A stretch of DNA of 10,004 nucleotides, taken from assembly GCA_020216575.1 (NCBI GenBank), contig JAIUYC010000063.1, forward strand, positions 1-10,004. Direction: 5' to 3'. The first letter of the stretch is position 1. Each line of letters begins with the position of its first letter. The notes beneath the pieces were generated by a model. It saw only the letters and a program-made list of their open reading frames with translations. It ran no database searches and was not told the origin of the DNA. Origin of the DNA: Coleofasciculus sp. S288. Its GTDB lineage: Bacteria; Cyanobacteriota; Cyanobacteriia; Cyanobacteriales; Coleofasciculaceae. This document shows positions 6,564 to 10,004 of this stretch, piece by piece. The position numbers and the translations under genes are program-made.

Positions 6564-8801
6564 TTAAAAGAATATAGGAAACGGATTCAACTGATTTTCC
6601 TGTAGGGGTTCTGGCAACCAGCCCAATTTTACAGGAACATCATAAAGCCGTCCCGCCCCCAATCTTTGCCAAAAATGGCGCATTCCAGGGACGAAAACCT
6701 TCACAACATTGAGTCCAATATCAGGACGAGTCTGATCCAAAACCAGGGTTTCCATCCCCTGTTTTTCAGCTATTTTCACACATGTCATGACATCTTCGCG
6801 CAGATCATCACTCCATAACCGAGGATAATCAGAATAGACTCTAGGTTTAACCTTGGCATCGGGAACTAAATAAGGCTGATTTTCTACGGTTGCTGTCTTC
6901 CACCACTCTAAAGCCAATTCATCCTTGAACGTGTATTGGGTACTTCCATCCGGGGCAACCGTCAAAACGGATGGTAGGATTTGGTTTGCCTCAGTTATTG
7001 CCCTAAGCATGCCAATTTTGGGGTCGAAATGCGCTCCACACCCGAAGATAATATCTTCTATCTCTCTATCGGTTCGTTTTGAGATAGCAACAAAAGCGGG
7101 AATATTTAGATCGGCTGTGATATCCACAACCCAAATCTCCCGATTAATGGTTCGATAATAATCTTGTATCGCTTGAAAGTATGGCTCATCAAAACTATCC
7201 AAATCTACAGCCGGACGTTGCACACGATTATACCACCACAACGCCACACTATCTCGCTCTACCAACTCCATGAATCCTTGAAGAATTGCCTCTTCCTTTG
7301 TGTTGCCAGCTGCTGCACCATTAGAATCTGCCCAACAAAAAGGATTTTGGCTTCTGGGATAGTCAAAATAGCAATAAGCCGTTGGCAAATACTTAAACTC
7401 TTGATGCGTTAAAGACCAAACGGGCGTCCATTCAATTTCCCTTTCCTCATCAAACGGTTCTGGTATTCGGAGATAAAAGTGTGGATGTTCACCGAGTTGA
7501 TGGCGGTTTTTATATTGAGATTCACTGAATGTCATGCAAGCATTGGGATGAATTGCAGTCTCTAAATTTCTATAACTGCCTTTCTGCCTGATTTCATTCC
7601 CCTGAAATACCCCAGAATATCTCTCAATGGCTTCGCAAATTGCACTAGCTTTAGCTTGAATGTCTGTCTTCCCTTTTCCTCCACTTTGGCTACGAATTGC
7701 TTCCGGTAAGAAGTAGGAAATATCAAAGGGAACCATCACATCATATCCAGCCGCATAATTATGCATCACACCATTGGCAGTCTTCTCAACCTGTTTCAGT
7801 CCCTGAATTACTCCAGTAATTAAACTGATATGATGTTCATATTTTTTAACGGTATCTTCCGGGAAAAAACAACGATGTCCCCCATCAGCCGTAAAAATTT
7901 TCTTCCGGCTCTCTAGAATAATTGGTAAGGGTTTGCTGTAATTCTCTGGTTGTCCACAGCTAGGGCATTGAGGGCGTTGAACCAAACGATGCTCTTCTGT
8001 CTTCAAAGATATCGTATCAAAGGCAACTAATTTACCTTCAATCTGTTTATTTTCTCCCTGGATAATCCATTTAAATATTTCGGTTGCTGCTATATTTAGT
8101 CCAGTTTGCCAGGTAGGAGGAAGGGCAGCAATAGACGTTGTAAAAGGTGTTGAACCTTCTTTCTGTCGCTGGAGAAACGTTTCAACAGGGCGATTGGTAC
8201 GCAGGCGTTGAGCTAAGCATTCCCAACACCCTGTTTTCCCTGGAGAAAAGATAGGGCCAATCCAAATTACTGTTCCTCCTGGTTTAACGAGCATCCAGGG
8301 GCGTTTTGAATCCAAAGCTTTTTGATTAAAGGCAGCAAGTCCCTCTTGCAGATAGTCATCGGTTAATACAATGTCTAAATCTGCCTTTTCGTCAATTTGG
8401 ATATTGAGTGATTCAAGTGTGGAGATAAATTCGCTAGTGGAAACTGTCCCGAACGCCGTTACTGCAACTTTAGTGGTTTCTAATCGGTTTTGCGCTTCCT
8501 TGAGGTCAACATTCAAAATTTCCCAAAACGCTTCTACACTTGAGGGCAAGTCATTAGTGCTTTCAACAATGTAGCCGTTTTGCTCCATTAGCATCAAGGC
8601 ATAGTAAACTTCAGCCGCAGAAGCTTGTCCTTTTAAATGCTCAATCAAATCGTCAACGGTATGCTGTCCATCCATCAATTGCGCCAAGCGCTTGTAAAGA
8701 TGTCCGCTGAGTAAAAAGTAGTCTTTTTCCGATAGTAAAAATACGCGATCGCCAATAATTTCAACACGAAAACAACTTTTGAATTTCGGTGTATTTAACA
8801 T
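6564..8801 (-). CDS. Fused E1-like/YcaO TOMM cyclodehydratase (SagC-SagD fusion type)
   Basis: A 745-residue enzyme expected to bind the precursor leader and cyclodehydrate Cys/Ser/Thr to azolines using ATP. Residues about 1-90 form a winged-helix leader-recognition region (FRVEIIGDRVFLLSEKDYFL, then VYYALMLMEQNGYIVE). Residues about 95-300 are an ocin-ThiF/E1-like domain with the structural zinc site C192-x-x-C195 (GCWECLAQR) and C279-x-x-C282 (RPQCPSCGQPE). Residues about 310-745 are the YcaO domain: GGKGKTDIQAKASAICEAIER (ATP/Mg site, Glu390 and Glu393), DSNGAAAGNTKEEA and MELVERDSVALWWYN (Glu512, Glu515). The C-terminus reads LNPFPIFF, so the proline-rich tail typical of many TOMM YcaO proteins is only partial. 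Length and domain order match full-size fused cyclodehydratases and no frameshift is seen. ATG at 8801 puts the family N-terminus directly at the start. It is the first intact gene of the cluster in transcription order. Confidence 0.95.
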   Translation of the reverse strand: MLNTPKFKSCFRVEIIGDRVFLLSEKDYFLLSGHLYKRLAQLMDGQHTVDDLIEHLKGQASAAEVYYALMLMEQNGYIVESTNDLPSSVEAFWEILNVDLKEAQNRLETTKVAVTAFGTVSTSEFISTLESLNIQIDEKADLDIVLTDDYLQEGLAAFNQKALDSKRPWMLVKPGGTVIWIGPIFSPGKTGCWECLAQRLRTNRPVETFLQRQKEGSTPFTTSIAALPPTWQTGLNIAATEIFKWIIQGENKQIEGKLVAFDTISLKTEEHRLVQRPQCPSCGQPENYSKPLPIILESRKKIFTADGGHRCFFPEDTVKKYEHHISLITGVIQGLKQVEKTANGVMHNYAAGYDVMVPFDISYFLPEAIRSQSGGKGKTDIQAKASAICEAIERYSGVFQGNEIRQKGSYRNLETAIHPNACMTFSESQYKNRHQLGEHPHFYLRIPEPFDEEREIEWTPVWSLTHQEFKYLPTAYCYFDYPRSQNPFCWADSNGAAAGNTKEEAILQGFMELVERDSVALWWYNRVQRPAVDLDSFDEPYFQAIQDYYRTINREIWVVDITADLNIPAFVAISKRTDREIEDIIFGCGAHFDPKIGMLRAITEANQILPSVLTVAPDGSTQYTFKDELALEWWKTATVENQPYLVPDAKVKPRVYSDYPRLWSDDLREDVMTCVKIAEKQGMETLVLDQTRPDIGLNVVKVFVPGMRHFWQRLGAGRLYDVPVKLGWLPEPLQENQLNPFPIFF

Positions 8802-8812
8802 GGAACAAAACG

Positions 8813-8968
8813 CTATAAAAATTGCTGCATCACATTAGATAGTGAGAGCAGCTTAGCTTCAACTGTGCCGGAAATGATAAATTCAGTCCCTTGACCCAAT
8901 TTTGAGTTTACCAGCAATTGACCCTTGTGTTTTTCCACCACAATCCGGTAGCCGATTGACTCGTGAAT
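8813..8968 (-). pseudogene. Relic of a histidine kinase: C-terminal ATPase tail only
   Basis: The minus strand encodes 51 residues before TAG at 8815-8813, including SIGYRIVVEKHKGQLLVNS and KLGQGTEFIISGTVE. This matches the G2/C-terminal end of the HATPase domain common in cyanobacterial histidine kinases (pattern Y-x-IVVEKH-x-G-x-L...S..G-G-TEF-x-I). An in-frame TGA (8971-8969) lies just upstream, inside the palindrome GTGAATTCAC (8963-8972), and beyond it is only a hairpin-rich spacer, so N, G1 and His boxes are absent. The stop lies 11 bp before the cyclodehydratase start. It is not the end of the propeller kinase at 545-4123, whose ATPase tail has a different sequence. Confidence 0.75.
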
Positions 8969-8992
8969 TCACTTCACCGCTTTAAGCGCCGT

Positions 8993-9057
8993 CCCACACT
9001 GATTTATCGGGGTACAAGGGGTAGCCTCGATAAATTCCCCTCTAAATTCAGTGTGGG
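8993..9057. terminator. Large double hairpin downstream of the TPR gene (terminator or repeat element)
   Basis: Outer arms CCCACACTGA (8993-9002) and TCAGTGTGGG (9048-9057) are perfect 10-bp complements. Nested arms TTTATCGGGG (9003-9012) and CCTCGATAAA (9025-9034) match at 9 of 10 positions, so the two stems stack with a 13-nt bulge. It starts 23 bp after the TPR stop codon. No T tract follows on the minus strand, so a classical intrinsic terminator is not shown; a palindromic repeat that interrupted the kinase relic is an equal alternative. Confidence 0.5.
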
Positions 9058-9080
9058 GCTTCTGCGGCTTTAGCTAAATT

Positions 9081-10004
9081 TTAGGGAGACTGGGAGCTAG
9101 CATTTTGCGTTTGCTCTAGGAGAGCCTCAGCCCTCTGCGCCCATTGAGGATTACCTTGAAGATTATAAAGGTCTTTCGCATATTGTAAGACTTGCTGAGC
9201 ATCACTCAATTGATTCTGGCGTAGAAAGACTAGACCAGCGCCGTAGTAGGCATTGGCGTAGTTAGAGTTCGCCACAGCGGCTTGCCGGAAGGCTTCGAGT
9301 GCTCCATCTAAGTCTCCTCGATCCAATAAAATTGAACCGAGGCTGTAGTGGGCTTCCGGGTACTGGGGATTGATTCTAATCGCTTGCTGCAATGCCTTTT
9401 TTGCCTCTTCAATGTCGCCCTGTTGTAAATAAATCAGCCCTAAATGATAGGCGGGTTCTGGAGCATTTCTGCTCAACTGGATGGCGCTTCTGAAGTGGTC
9501 TATAGCCTGCTCCAATTCTCCTGACTGCGAAAGGACTAAACCCAGGTTGTAGTGAGCGACACCGAGGTTGGGGTCGAGTTCCAAAGCTCGTGCTAGATAA
9601 TCTCGCGCCTGGGGCAAATTACTCCCTTCCAAAAGCGCTGCCCCCAAGTTAGCAAAGGCTAAGGCAAAGTTGGGGTCTGTTTGTGTTGCCTGGTAAAAAG
9701 CATCGGCGGCGGCTTGCAACTCTCCTGCCTGTCGCAGGGCTAATCCTAAGTTGTAGTGCGCGGGGGCAAGTTGGGGATTGAGTTCGGACGCCTTGCGAAA
9801 CGCTGCGATCGCTTCTGTTAATTTACCCTGTTGAATCAACGCCAGTCCCTGATTAAGTTGTTCGAGGGCGGCGGGTTGCGTCGGTTTGAGGGCTGGCAGA
9901 GACTGTGCCGAGGATTGGGCGGCAACGGGTAAAGCCGTAACGCCACCTAGTAACAGTAAACTCAGTCCGACTTTGAGGATGGGGAGATGGGGGTTTTGTG
10001 GAGC
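9081..10004 (-). CDS. Exported TPR-repeat protein (5' end just outside window)
   Basis: The frame is open to the right edge with no stop, giving 308 visible residues. The first visible part, ILKVGLSLLLLGGVTALPVAAQ, is a signal-peptide-like hydrophobic stretch ending in a plausible AxA-type cleavage region, so only a few N-terminal residues are likely missing; the TTG at 9839 is internal to the first TPR. After a Pro/Ala/Gln-rich linker there are seven to eight 34-residue TPR units (for example APAHYNLGLALRQAGELQAA, VAHYNLGLVLSQSGELEQ, PEAHYSLGSILLDRGDLDG), ending in a short Gln/Ser-rich tail. TPR arrays mediate protein-protein contacts; this one would act in the periplasm or at the envelope. 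The partner is unknown. It lies upstream of the RiPP genes on the same strand, but the hairpin and kinase relic between them argue for a separate unit. Confidence 0.88.
   Translation of the reverse strand, partial: APQNPHLPILKVGLSLLLLGGVTALPVAAQSSAQSLPALKPTQPAALEQLNQGLALIQQGKLTEAIAAFRKASELNPQLAPAHYNLGLALRQAGELQAAADAFYQATQTDPNFALAFANLGAALLEGSNLPQARDYLARALELDPNLGVAHYNLGLVLSQSGELEQAIDHFRSAIQLSRNAPEPAYHLGLIYLQQGDIEEAKKALQQAIRINPQYPEAHYSLGSILLDRGDLDGALEAFRQAAVANSNYANAYYGAGLVFLRQNQLSDAQQVLQYAKDLYNLQGNPQWAQRAEALLEQTQNASSQSP

Noticed and set aside
6925..7412. Two plus-strand open frames inside the cyclodehydratase gene
   Set aside because: They lie antisense to the highly conserved YcaO catalytic region and show no recognisable domain.
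9081..9839. TPR gene starting at TTG 9839
   Set aside because: The frame stays open to the window edge and encodes a signal-peptide-like segment and the first half of the first TPR, so the TTG is an internal Leu.

Overview
The window looks like chromosome from a filamentous-type or related cyanobacterium. It has five copies of the HIP1 octamer GCGATCGC (5704, 5853, 6151, 8745, 9805), a GACTCCT heptamer tandem repeat, AT-moderate composition and several palindromic MITE-like spacers typical of such genomes. No gene in it fixes genus or species.

Layout, left to right: (1) positions 1-396 hold the 3' end of a plus-strand gene resembling family-10-like glycosylhydrolases. (2) A palindromic repeat element (426-543) sits between it and the next gene, which converges on it. 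(3) All remaining genes lie on the minus strand. Read in their own direction they are: an exported TPR protein entering from the right edge (10004-9081); a palindromic spacer (9057-8993) and the decayed C-terminal tail of a histidine kinase (8968-8813); a fused E1-like/YcaO cyclodehydratase (8801-6564); a spacer with a MITE-like element and heptamer repeats; a SagB/ThcOx-type azoline dehydrogenase (6200-4764); a 111-residue precursor peptide with a nitrile-hydratase-like leader (4638-4303); and a large beta-propeller sensor histidine kinase (4123-545).

The central part (4303-8801) is a compact thiazole/oxazole-modified RiPP (TOMM) locus. The YcaO fusion would convert Cys (and perhaps Ser) of the precursor core into azolines, and the FMN dehydrogenase would oxidise them to azoles. 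The precursor is unusual: its leader ends in a degenerate ADG in place of the usual GG-type site, leaving a predicted core of only 11 residues (NLPVFDCKISC) with two Cys, one of them the very last residue. No transporter, leader protease or immunity gene is visible here.

The gene after the precursor encodes an apparently extracytoplasmic two-propeller sensor kinase with no response regulator in the window. A perfect 10-bp inverted repeat lies just upstream of its start. A link between kinase and peptide product is suggested only by position and strand. The cluster functions rest on clear domain motifs; the product, its export and its role are inference.
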